Shown in pieces: positions 1-7,821 of a stretch of 37,012 bases of DNA. The DNA is from Micavibrio sp. (GTDB taxonomy: Bacteria > Pseudomonadota > Alphaproteobacteria > Micavibrionales > Micavibrionaceae). The notes under the pieces were generated by a model. The model was not told the DNA's origin. It saw only the letters and a list, made by a program, of their open reading frames with translations, and did no database searches. The first letter of the stretch is position 1; the number at the start of each line of letters is the position of its first letter. Made by a program: the position numbers and the translations under genes. The stretch is from contig JAHQVU010000068.1 of NCBI GenBank assembly GCA_019634145.1, positions 1 to 37,012 on the forward strand. Reading direction: 5' to 3'.

Positions 1-60
1 TACCTCTGCCTGACGCAACTTACGGATAATCTGATCCGGTTTGTGCCTCAATTTGCTCAT
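1..60 (-). CDS. IS3-family transposase OrfA, N-terminal part (cut by window edge)
   Basis: Twenty codons are visible from an ATG at 60, reading MSKLRHKPDQIIRKL and then RQAEV at the window edge. The pattern K-R-H-x-P-x-Q-I-I-x-K-L-R-x-A-E is the classic start of IS3-family OrfA, the helix-turn-helix protein that binds the element's ends. An AGGAG ribosome binding site lies six bases upstream. An ATG four bases further upstream, in another frame, gives only a 14-residue peptide. The rest of the gene and the orfA/orfB frameshift site are outside the window. Confidence 0.75.
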   Translation of the reverse strand, partial: MSKLRHKPDQIIRKLRQAEV

Positions 61-140
61 TCATAACTCCTATCGTTCGATCGTTTCTTCTTACCTCAAC
101 TACGAGATAAAAACTGGACCGAATTATAGGGGGCGGGCCA
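1..140 (-). mobile_element. IS3-family insertion sequence, left-end fragment
   Basis: The first 140 bases look like one end of an IS3-family element that continues beyond the window. On the minus strand the element would start at 140 with TGGCCCGCCCCC and carry GGTCCAG a little further in, which resembles the terminal repeats of IS3-family (IS407-like) elements. A transposase orfA start follows at 60. The other end, the target duplication and orfB lie outside the window, so the boundary at 140 is inferred from the terminal-repeat look and the TG start. Confidence 0.6.
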
Positions 141-368
141 GGTTGCGCCTTGCGTAAAAAATGGAAATTGTTAGATAAGTTGGATGATCGGTTTGATTTT
201 CCTGTCCGACCAAAGAGCATGCATGAAACAACATATAACAGTATCGTTAAAGGATATTTGCGGCAGGATTTTATCTGCGATACGCTATTTATAAATAAAT
301 ACGCGAATTTTAGTATAAACATCGATGCGCTGCACAGTTTATATGCCCCCACGAACGCGAGTGAATAA
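141..368 (+). pseudogene. Possible 3' remnant of a gene interrupted by the IS element
   Basis: One frame is open from the inferred IS end at 141 to a stop at 366-368. It contains a polar, protein-like stretch including RFDFPVRPKSMHETTYN. No good start codon or ribosome binding site is visible: the first possible start is a TTG at 150. This is what the tail of a coding sequence cut by the insertion would look like. I do not recognise the family. The frame could equally be open by chance in 228 bases. Confidence 0.25.
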
Positions 369-393
369 CGGTAAGAAAATTAGATTGGGGGCA
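344..393. repeat. 8-bp inverted repeat TGCCCCCA / TGGGGGCA
   Basis: Arms lie at 344-351 and 386-393, 34 bases apart, and span the stop codon of the possible remnant. No T-run follows on either strand, so it is not a typical terminator. It could be a remnant of an IS end or a weak hairpin. Confidence 0.35.
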
Positions 394-729
394 CTACCAA
401 CAAAATTATTTTAGACTTTCAATTATATCAGAAACTTAAATACTAAAGACCATCCTTGTACCGCCCACCATTTTCACCGCATCACGTCAAATATCCGCAG
501 CCCCCCTTGATACTTATCAAAATAACGTTTTGATAAGTCGCTTCTTTCAAAAAATTAAGCTTAATTGATTTTTCTAAAAATAAACACTATATTTAAAATC
601 AATATTTTTCAGTGCCTTAACGGCGCAAAACCTCTCAAAAAAATAAATTTTACAGAATTAGTAAAATTTTAAATATTTTTTACGTAAGATGGTAAGTAAG
701 GGAAATTTTATACAGAGCATAGGAATGCC
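369..729. other. AT-rich intergenic region upstream of the pseudopilin genes
   Basis: No gene is supported in these 361 bases. The region is AT-rich, contains the inverted repeat at 512-538, and must hold the promoter for the pseudopilin genes starting at 730, but I see no convincing -35/-10 pair. Several TTAA tetramers occur (555, 561, 593, 617, 669), yet none are spaced seven apart as in a CtrA box. A short AGGA at 721-724 serves the gene at 730. Confidence 0.6.
512..538. repeat. Perfect 11-bp inverted repeat with 5-base spacer
   Basis: ACTTATCAAAA at 512-522 is mirrored by TTTTGATAAGT at 528-538, separated by TAACG. There is no T-run after it, so it is more likely an operator or an mRNA hairpin than a terminator. 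It lies about 190 bases upstream of the pseudopilin genes. Confidence 0.55.
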
Positions 730-1893
730 ATGCAATTAGCAATAAAGGGTAAACAATTTTTAAAACAATTCTCAGCGAATGAGATGGGCGTAACCCTTAT
801 TGATGCCACAATATTGTTAATTGTTGCCGGCATCGTCGCGACCCCCTTAATTCAGCAATATAAAAACTATGTAAATGAACAAACACTTGCCAGAACCGAT
901 GGCGCGATGACATCATCACAAGATGCCATAGAAATTTTCTTTTTTGATAATAAACACTACCCCTGCCCCGCAGACCCGACTCTTGGCCCTAATGATACCA
1001 ATTTCGGCTTTGAAAATAGAGACACAACCACTGGCGACTGTATATATACCGGCACTCCAGAGGTGATAAGAGGCATGGTGCCTTTTAAAACTCTACAGCT
1101 TAGAAACGAAGAAGCACTGGATTATTGGAAAAACAAATTAGAATACGCCGTAACAGTTATTCTGACCAAAAAAGACACCTTCGGAAATGGAAACGGTGGT
1201 AAAATAACAGTTCAAACTCCATCTCAACTGGATATAACTGATAATGATTGCTCCCCCAGCGCGCCCGAGGAGATGGCTATAAATGGCGTGCATATGCTCA
1301 TATTATCTCACGGCGAGAATGGTTCTGGAGCGTATACAAATGAAGGCGCCTTTCAAAGCTGTCCACCGAATCTTCGCGAAAGTGAAAACTGCGATAATGA
1401 CGAAACATACATCACACATGCCTGCAACGTAAACCTTGGCGATAATGGTGATTTTTTAGATGATAGACTGATGGGGCTCATCTCCCGTTGGAATGAGACA
1501 CGAACAACCTTGTTCAATAACAATGAAGACAAGAGTATAGGAAGCGAGGCTGGGTACTTTGGCATCAATAATGACCTTCCTGAGCACCCTATCGACGTCA
1601 TAGGTAATATTAAAGCGACCAGCTCCCTCTCTAGCGGTGAAGGAGACAATACGAAAACAGGAAGCGTGCTATCAAGTGAGTTTTGCGACAGCAATGGGAG
1701 CAATTGTTTTAGACCACAGCTCATTACCGGTAATGAGCCTAAAATGAAATGTAACAACAATGTAGCCAGGGGAATTTCAAACGGTCAGGTAAGATGTCTC
1801 GATTCCCTACCGGACATTACCGAAAAATCATGCCCAGATGGTGAGTTTGTAACATCAATTGATAGTGAAGGAAATGTAACATGCGAATTATAA
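730..1893 (+). CDS. Type IV pseudopilin-like protein 1, Cys-containing
   Basis: This 387-residue protein has a prepilin-type N-terminus: a 20-residue leader ending in Gly20, then VTLID and a hydrophobic helix (about 21-43). The +5 residue is Asp25 where most type IV pilins have Glu. The body has a YPCPADPT motif (77-84), a VPFK block (117-120), a HMLILSHGENGSGAY block (188-202), an IDVIGNI block (288-294) and a C-terminal Cys-bounded loop (368-385). These blocks recur in the next two genes, so the three are paralogues. The gene overlaps the next by 13 bases, suggesting translational coupling. It is probably a minor pilin or surface adhesin assembled by a pilus or secretion machine; the actual function is unknown. 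Confidence 0.8.
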   Translation: MQLAIKGKQFLKQFSANEMGVTLIDATILLIVAGIVATPLIQQYKNYVNEQTLARTDGAMTSSQDAIEIFFFDNKHYPCPADPTLGPNDTNFGFENRDTTTGDCIYTGTPEVIRGMVPFKTLQLRNEEALDYWKNKLEYAVTVILTKKDTFGNGNGGKITVQTPSQLDITDNDCSPSAPEEMAINGVHMLILSHGENGSGAYTNEGAFQSCPPNLRESENCDNDETYITHACNVNLGDNGDFLDDRLMGLISRWNETRTTLFNNNEDKSIGSEAGYFGINNDLPEHPIDVIGNIKATSSLSSGEGDNTKTGSVLSSEFCDSNGSNCFRPQLITGNEPKMKCNNNVARGISNGQVRCLDSLPDITEKSCPDGEFVTSIDSEGNVTCEL

Positions 1894-4037
1894 AGTCAGA
1901 AAAAGGCTTCACTCTCATTGAAGTTTGTATTGCACTCATAATTATCGGCCTGATAATCGGCACAGCCGCGCAAGTCTATCAACAACGCCTGACTTGGCTA
2001 AGAGCAAATCAAACAACCCAAAGAATCGAATCTATACAAATGGCTCTTGCCAACTTCGTAGAGTTAAACGGGCGCTTTCCTTGCCCGGCAAGTTTAACAA
2101 GTAGAGTCGGCGAAGGAGATTCTGATAAATTTTATGGGCGGGAGGCAGGCGCCTGTGGAGACAACCTCACATATACTATCGCTGCAAACGGTATACAAAC
2201 ACTTGGAGCAACACAAGACGCTCTCTTAGGGGGTGTTCCATTTAAAGAACTCAACCTTCCGGAAGAGTTTATGACTGACGGTTACCGCAACCGATACATA
2301 TATGCCGTATCAAATGCTATGACCAATCAGGATACTTTTGATATAAATAACGGAAAACTTCAAGTCATTAGCCCGACTGGTGAATTAATCACGAATGTTC
2401 CCTTCATACTCTACAGTACAGGTGAAGACGGTGCTGGTGGCTACACATATGAAGGCGGAGCCATTGGGGGGTGCGATGAGTTAACCGAACAAGGGGAAAA
2501 TTGCAATTTTGCATCGAACGATCCTGATGAACAGTTAACATTCACAATCGCCCAAACATCAGCCGGCAATAACGCCACAAAATATGATGATCAATTGCTA
2601 TTTACTACAAATAGAGATTTGCCAAAATGGCAGGTCATTAACGGCACCAATAATGCTAATTTAAAGAACAACACCCCGTCAAATCTGGATAATCAAAATT
2701 CCGGCATGCTCGGAATATCACCAGGTGCTGCAGAGGACCCCTCTCAAGAGTTGGACGTCATGGGAATCGTGCGAGTCAAAGATGATCCGGTATCGGAAGA
2801 GCGCGAAGGTAAACTCATCTCAGATAACGTTTGCGACTATTCCAACGATAATAAATGCTTCCCCTCAGACTTAATCGGGGGCGATTACCCTGAGATGGAA
2901 TGCACAACAAACGACGATAACGAACCCCTGTATATGGAGGCTATAAGCGACAGCGAAATGCGCTGTAGAACGATTGATACCTTAGAAATAGTTTGCCCGG
3001 GCGATCAAATAGTAGGTGGCGTTGATGAAAACGGTAAGTTACTCTGTCGTAATCCGCCCGGCAGGTGCCCATCAGAACACATAAGCATTTGTGATGAAAT
3101 AAAAACAATTCAATCCGGTTTTGAGGGTGATATACGTGAAATTACTGGCGGTACAAATACAGGCAACCTTCGTACAGAAATATATAAATGTAATGGTGGG
3201 GAATGGAAACCTCAGAGCACATCCGGCCTGTGTAGTTGCGAGCCGAAAGAGCCAGGAAGAATATATACGGAACGCTGCAACAGATTTAGACCTGACATAT
3301 GCGGGCACCAACGTACTGGAGAGCTAACCAGACAAATAGTTTGGAAATGCCCTCAAGGTAGTAATACTTATCCCGTATTGGAAAGCACTTGCGAATGCGA
3401 TCCAAACTCATTTAAGGACACAACCGTAGCATGCCAGGAAGGATTCACTTCAGGAGAAAGAACAATGCGCTCCAGAATGAATTGCACGCTTGGCAAATGT
3501 GATCCGCCTTATGAAATAGCCAACAGCTGTAAATGCGAAGAGAGAGAACCTTTGCCAAAGCTTGTGAGATGCCCATCAGGGTTCAGCGGAAAATACCAAA
3601 TGACCAAAACATTCAGCTGCCCTAACGGTCCAAATGAACCAGGTGATGAAGGCGATTGGGTTGAAGTTCCGGGAAGCAAAGCCAGAGAATGTACGTGTGA
3701 TTCCTCACCGCGTGAACAAGAAGTCGAGTGTGAAGCCGGAAAAGTGGGCAAAAAAGTGCTGAATTTCTACTATGAATGCGGCCCGAACGGTGCAGTCAAG
3801 GACATGAGCAAAGAGCCCGATGTCATCATAGATACGTGCGAAATACCAAAACCTGTAAGATGTGAGTGGACAATGCAAAGCTCTACCATCAATGATACAC
3901 GTGATTTTGCAAGCACCACACGTGATGGCTCAACATGCAGCTGTACCGAGGAAAAAGGAGAATCCAAAACATGCTCTTCATCGGCCGGTACAAGTGGGAA
4001 ACATTTTCATGGCATCTGCTTCTGTACTCCACAATAG
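1881..4037 (+). CDS. Type IV pseudopilin-like protein 2 with Cys-rich repeat tail
   Basis: This 718-residue protein starts with a short leader cut after Gly9 and then FTLIEVCIALIIIGLIIG, a canonical type IV prepilin N-terminus with Glu at +5. Residues about 60-390 match the architecture of its neighbours: FPCPAS (66-71), GGVPFK (117-122), LYSTGEDGAGGY (177-188), LDVMGI (291-296) and a Cys-bounded loop (372-389). It then carries about 330 extra residues holding 28 cysteines in divergent repeats of roughly 45-58 residues, each ending in a C-x-C pair (451-453, 504-506, 550-552, 604-606, 686-688, 713-715). This looks like an extracellular disulfide-bonded stalk or adhesin tip. The start has a GAAGGAAA ribosome binding site inside the previous gene. 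No enzymatic motif is seen. Confidence 0.8.
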   Translation: MRIIKSEKGFTLIEVCIALIIIGLIIGTAAQVYQQRLTWLRANQTTQRIESIQMALANFVELNGRFPCPASLTSRVGEGDSDKFYGREAGACGDNLTYTIAANGIQTLGATQDALLGGVPFKELNLPEEFMTDGYRNRYIYAVSNAMTNQDTFDINNGKLQVISPTGELITNVPFILYSTGEDGAGGYTYEGGAIGGCDELTEQGENCNFASNDPDEQLTFTIAQTSAGNNATKYDDQLLFTTNRDLPKWQVINGTNNANLKNNTPSNLDNQNSGMLGISPGAAEDPSQELDVMGIVRVKDDPVSEEREGKLISDNVCDYSNDNKCFPSDLIGGDYPEMECTTNDDNEPLYMEAISDSEMRCRTIDTLEIVCPGDQIVGGVDENGKLLCRNPPGRCPSEHISICDEIKTIQSGFEGDIREITGGTNTGNLRTEIYKCNGGEWKPQSTSGLCSCEPKEPGRIYTERCNRFRPDICGHQRTGELTRQIVWKCPQGSNTYPVLESTCECDPNSFKDTTVACQEGFTSGERTMRSRMNCTLGKCDPPYEIANSCKCEEREPLPKLVRCPSGFSGKYQMTKTFSCPNGPNEPGDEGDWVEVPGSKARECTCDSSPREQEVECEAGKVGKKVLNFYYECGPNGAVKDMSKEPDVIIDTCEIPKPVRCEWTMQSSTINDTRDFASTTRDGSTCSCTEEKGESKTCSSSAGTSGKHFHGICFCTPQ

Positions 4038-4046
4038 GAAATAGAA

Positions 4047-5384
4047 ATGAGAAATTTTAAAGCTAAGCAAGAAGGTTTTACACTCGTAGAAATTGCAATA
4101 ACAATGATTATTGCAGGCTTTATGATAACAACTTTAGCGATTGGGTATCGATACTATAGCGAGGCAAAAAACAATCTCAGAGAAGGGACTTTCGAAAACC
4201 TTGAAACTTCGGCCTCGGCCATAAGGGCAATACAAAGCGTTGATGTATCTCAAACATATCCCTGCCCTGCTGACCCCACACTTGGGCCAACTGATCCAAA
4301 CTATGGCTTTCCGGATTGTGCCCCAAACAATCCAAACATTATCCGCATGGTTGGGCGTGATGGACGCGTCGTCCTAAGAGGCGCGCTGCCATTCAAAAAG
4401 TTCCTTGATATGGATTTGGATAATGACATTAATGAAAATGATAAACTTGAGGGGTATGAATACACACACGCATTTGACGAATGGGGTAATAAACTCACCT
4501 ACGCTGTAACCGAAAGCCTTACTGATGCTGCAAATTTCGATGGAGACTCTACTACAGAGCCAGTTTTCAACCAAAATGATGGCGCCATTGAAGTCGTCGA
4601 TGAAGAAGCTGATTTAGGCAACATAAATTTGGCCGCAGGTCAATGCGATACAAACGTGTCGCTTTTGGAAGAGTGTGCTACAGCTCACTATGTAGTTATA
4701 TCACATGGCCGAAATCAAACCGGCGCGTATAATAGAGAGGGCGTGCAACAACAAAATTGCAGTCAAGGAATGTATATTGAGGACGACAATCCTGATAAAG
4801 CACTTCTTATGAGCAAGCCAGATGAAACCATTAATTGCCGCGAGCGCATTGGAAGCGATGCCGTTTTCATAAGCGGAGCATATAGTGAGAGTAGGAATAA
4901 CCCGAACGATGATCTAATTAGATATATTGTTAATAGGAAAAATAATATTTGGGAATATAAAGCCGCGATCATCAAGGACGCAGTAATCAGTAATGATGGA
5001 AAAACCATTGAAGAAGAGTATGTGATCTATCAGATTGCAAATACAAACCCCGGAAATGTCGGCATTGGTACAGAAGCCCCATCTGAAAAATTGGATGTAA
5101 GTGGTGATATACAGGCATTAGGTGTTCACGCAAATGAACTCTGCATAGAAAAGGGCGGCGATAGCCCTTGCACAAACCCTGAAGCAATTGGCGGAAATCT
5201 CCCCGACATGAATTGTGAAACGAATTACGGCCCTGGTTATGCCGTATATAAAATAACTAGAAACAGAGTCCTCTGCAAAAAGGTCCAGATTGATATGTCC
5301 GATTTGACGTGCCCAGATGGCACATATTTAAAAGGCATTACCATTGCAGATGGTAAAATTTGCGTATCTAAATCAGGCGAGTAG
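4047..5384 (+). CDS. Type IV pseudopilin-like protein 3
   Basis: This 445-residue protein has a leader cut after Gly10 and then FTLVEIAITMIIAGFMI, a canonical class III-type methylation motif with Glu at +5. It shares YPCPADPTLGP (71-81), ALPFKK (113-118), EWGNKLTYAVT (145-155) and VVISHGRNQTGAY (216-228) with protein 1. Near the C-terminus, residues 339-354 read VGIGTEAPSEKLDVSG, a motif familiar from phage tail-fibre and other trimeric fibre proteins. A Cys-bounded loop (422-439) closes the protein. Nine bases separate it from gene 2, with AGGA overlapping the previous stop codon. It is probably a minor pilin or fibre-tip component; its partner machine is inferred to be the adjacent Tad system. 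Confidence 0.8.
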   Translation: MRNFKAKQEGFTLVEIAITMIIAGFMITTLAIGYRYYSEAKNNLREGTFENLETSASAIRAIQSVDVSQTYPCPADPTLGPTDPNYGFPDCAPNNPNIIRMVGRDGRVVLRGALPFKKFLDMDLDNDINENDKLEGYEYTHAFDEWGNKLTYAVTESLTDAANFDGDSTTEPVFNQNDGAIEVVDEEADLGNINLAAGQCDTNVSLLEECATAHYVVISHGRNQTGAYNREGVQQQNCSQGMYIEDDNPDKALLMSKPDETINCRERIGSDAVFISGAYSESRNNPNDDLIRYIVNRKNNIWEYKAAIIKDAVISNDGKTIEEEYVIYQIANTNPGNVGIGTEAPSEKLDVSGDIQALGVHANELCIEKGGDSPCTNPEAIGGNLPDMNCETNYGPGYAVYKITRNRVLCKKVQIDMSDLTCPDGTYLKGITIADGKICVSKSGE

Positions 5385-5502
5385 CCATTTTAGTAAACCT
5401 TGTCTAAAAGCCAAACAAAAATTCCGTGCTTTCGCATGGCCTAAAGGATATACTGATATATAGTTCACCTCTCACCTGATCCCCCTAAACTCAGGAAAAA
5501 TC

Positions 5503-6129
5503 ATGCATATTTCACTTAAATTGTCTTTAGCTATAATTGCGTTATTTGTTCCCTCGAAAGGGTTTACCCAAGGGCTGGCCGCACCAACTTTAAATAAAAG
5601 CAGCCTCGTTGACATCATGCCCGCTACAAGCGATCAACAAGGACTATATGAGAATTCAGATATATCACACCCGGCTATTCGCCTAACCCCTGATAAATCC
5701 GAAATCATAAATATAGACAGAGAGGCGGCAAGTATCATCATTGGAAACCCCAATCACCTGGGTATATTGGCAGATTCTGCGCAAAGATTAGTACTCGTGC
5801 CTCGCGCGCCGGGCGCCTCATTCTTTACCGTATTGGATAAAAAGGGTGATATAATTATGCAACGTCACGCAATCATTGCCAGCCCCAAAAAAAATTATGT
5901 TAGAATTCGCCGCACCTGTGGCGGATCATCAGATAATTGTCAAGAAACGAGTGTATACTATTGCCCGGATATGTGTCATGAGATTATGATAGATAATAAT
6001 GAAGAAGGAAACACACAGCAAAATGCTCAAGCTTTAGCACAATCAAGTTCAAGAGCATCAAACTCTGAAGACACAATGCCCCCTCCTTCACCCGAAAGTT
6101 TTAATGAGAACGCAGATGAGCAGCGCTAA
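5503..6129 (+). CDS. Periplasmic protein with secretin-type (CpaC) N-terminal domain
   Basis: The 208-residue product has a signal peptide (about 1-27) and then a domain at about 58-127 resembling the N-terminal 'pilus formation' region of CpaC secretins: IRLTPDKSEIINIDREAAS, then a hydrophobic strand, RLVLVPRAPGAS and a closing strand. The secretin pore itself is absent. Four cysteines follow at 139, 146, 154 and 158 (RRTCGG, YYCPDMCHE), likely forming two disulfides, and the last 40 residues are polar and probably disordered. It has its own AGGAAAAA ribosome binding site and sits 118 bases after the pseudopilins. It may bind the CpaC channel or the pseudopilins in the periplasm. Confidence 0.7.
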   Translation: MHISLKLSLAIIALFVPSKGFTQGLAAPTLNKSSLVDIMPATSDQQGLYENSDISHPAIRLTPDKSEIINIDREAASIIIGNPNHLGILADSAQRLVLVPRAPGASFFTVLDKKGDIIMQRHAIIASPKKNYVRIRRTCGGSSDNCQETSVYYCPDMCHEIMIDNNEEGNTQQNAQALAQSSSRASNSEDTMPPPSPESFNENADEQR

Positions 6130-6144
6130 TATAGGCAATAGGCA

Positions 6145-6852
6145 ATGACAAAAGTTAAGTCTCTACTACTAATCTCCCTATCTTCTTTGGCTTTGACAGC
6201 CTGTGCAGGGTCTCATAACTACGACCCTAACCTATCACAAGAAGATCAAATTGCCGCTGCCATAAGACGTGCAGAAAATGCCTCAGGCTATCAACCATCG
6301 ATGAAAACATTGGAAGCCCGATATAAAAAGGCCCCATCCAGTCAAATTGCAGCAACTGAATACGCCTATTCTTTACGCCACAACAATCAAATCCAACAGG
6401 CCGAAGCAGTAATTAAACCATTTGCGATATCAAAAGACGCAGCCGCAGCCACCAAAAATGAGTATGCAAACATTCTACTTGCCCAGGGAAACACCGAAAC
6501 GGCAGAAAAAATGGCTCAGGATGCTATAAAAACAGACCCTTCCTATGACCGCGCATACCATACTTTGGGGATCGCACTCGATATGCAAGCTATGCACAAA
6601 GAGTCTGAAAGAGCCTTTAGAAAAGGATTAGAGCTATGGGAGGGCGACCCAACCGCAATCATGAACAATCTGGCGCTAAATCTTGCTGCACAAAACTTTT
6701 TGGACGAAGCAACGGAGATTTTGCAAAAAGCTTTGACAATTTCACCTGAAAAAACAGAAATTCGTAGAAACTTGAGAATTGTAATGGCTTTGCATCAAAC
6801 AAATTCCATTCCAACCCCTACTCCTGCTATTAAGCCAGAATTCAAAGATTAA
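6145..6852 (+). CDS. tadD: TadD-like TPR lipoprotein
   Basis: The 235-residue product has a lipoprotein signal with lipobox LTAC (Cys20) and then tetratricopeptide repeats over about 65-210, for example AKNEYANILLAQGNTETAEK-like and DRAYHTLGIALDMQAMHKES units. In Tad systems TadD is the outer-membrane TPR lipoprotein needed for secretin assembly. No other tadD candidate lies in the minus-strand tad locus, so this gene supplies the missing piece from the opposite strand. Fifteen bases separate it from the previous gene. Its stop is one base from the tadC stop on the other strand. Confidence 0.75.
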   Translation: MTKVKSLLLISLSSLALTACAGSHNYDPNLSQEDQIAAAIRRAENASGYQPSMKTLEARYKKAPSSQIAATEYAYSLRHNNQIQQAEAVIKPFAISKDAAAATKNEYANILLAQGNTETAEKMAQDAIKTDPSYDRAYHTLGIALDMQAMHKESERAFRKGLELWEGDPTAIMNNLALNLAAQNFLDEATEILQKALTISPEKTEIRRNLRIVMALHQTNSIPTPTPAIKPEFKD

Positions 6853-6853
6853 T

Positions 6854-7807
6854 TTATTTACCAATACCTGCTGATGCAGCCTCGATACCAGCTGGCCCCA
6901 AAATGATAATAAAGAGGGCTGGAAGGAAGAAAAGGATCATAGGCACTGTTAATTTTGGCGGAAGAGAGGCTGCTTTCTGCTCAGCTTTTGACATCCGCAT
7001 ATCTCTAATCTCATCAGACAGAACCCGCATTGCTTGCGATATAGACGTACCATATTGCTCTGCCTGAATAAGCGATGTGGCAAAGCTTTTTGCTGCACCA
7101 CTTCCAACTCTGCGCGCAAAATCTTGCAAAGCTTTTCGGCGATCATTCAACATGGCCATTTCTGTACTCAAAATACCCAGCTCCTCTGCCAAAACTTCCG
7201 AGTGATCGGACACCTCCATCGCAACACGCGAAATTGTTTGCTCTAAACCTATACCGCCCTGCACACAGATAAGCATCATATCGAGCGAGTCTGGGAATGA
7301 GAGTGCTATTTCATCCTGCCTTTTCTGTATGGTATTCTTGATTAACAAATCAGGTAACTTATAACCAGAAACCGCTGCAATAAAAATGTATAGCAGCGTC
7401 ATTATCGGAGCTATATCTTTATCGCTCGCACTTAAAATCATCATGACAAGTGCACAGAAAATTATCGGCAAAACACCTTGTAAAATCATAAATTTAATTG
7501 GGGCGCTAGGGCTTCTTATTCCAGCTTGAAGCATTCGATCGCGTACATTCTCGCCCATATCACCGGCCATCTGCTGCATCTTGTAAAGCGCAGCTAGAGA
7601 GTTTACATCCCTCCCCTTTTTTTCAGGACTGGCCTTATATATCTCCCCACTTTTATGCGACTCATATAAAGACTTTCTACGCTTTTCAATCACATTCTTA
7701 TAATGCTCTTTCTTCTCTGATTTTTTCAAAAACGGGGTAGCAAAACCAATGAAAGACAACGCCGCCAAAACCATACTTATAATAGTTACTAACCATTGAT
7801 CTTCCAT
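6854..7807 (-). CDS. tadC: Tad pilus inner-membrane platform protein TadC
   Basis: This is a T2SS-F-type platform protein of 317 residues. An N-terminal TM helix (about 8-25) is followed by a cytosolic segment, two TM helices around 105-150, the GSPII_F domain with PDSLDMMLICVQGGIGLEQ, and a last TM helix near the C-terminus (PKLTVPMILFFLPALFIIIL). TadC pairs with TadB as the inner-membrane base on which the CpaF ATPase acts. I start at the ATG at 7807, which has GAGG five bases upstream; a GTG at 7813 would add two residues. It is the last gene of the tad operon, 14 bases after tadB. Confidence 0.9.
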   Translation of the reverse strand: MEDQWLVTIISMVLAALSFIGFATPFLKKSEKKEHYKNVIEKRRKSLYESHKSGEIYKASPEKKGRDVNSLAALYKMQQMAGDMGENVRDRMLQAGIRSPSAPIKFMILQGVLPIIFCALVMMILSASDKDIAPIMTLLYIFIAAVSGYKLPDLLIKNTIQKRQDEIALSFPDSLDMMLICVQGGIGLEQTISRVAMEVSDHSEVLAEELGILSTEMAMLNDRRKALQDFARRVGSGAAKSFATSLIQAEQYGTSISQAMRVLSDEIRDMRMSKAEQKAASLPPKLTVPMILFFLPALFIIILGPAGIEAASAGIGK

Positions 7808-7821
7808 ATACACCTCACACC

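Noticed and set aside
20-352. 110-codon minus-strand open frame near the left edge
   Set aside because: It crosses the inferred IS boundary, is out of frame with the recognisable orfA start, and has no family features or ribosome binding site.
5385-5502. Terminator after pseudopilin 3
   Set aside because: A short CCGTGC/GCATGG stem is present but no T-run follows, so termination here is not supported.
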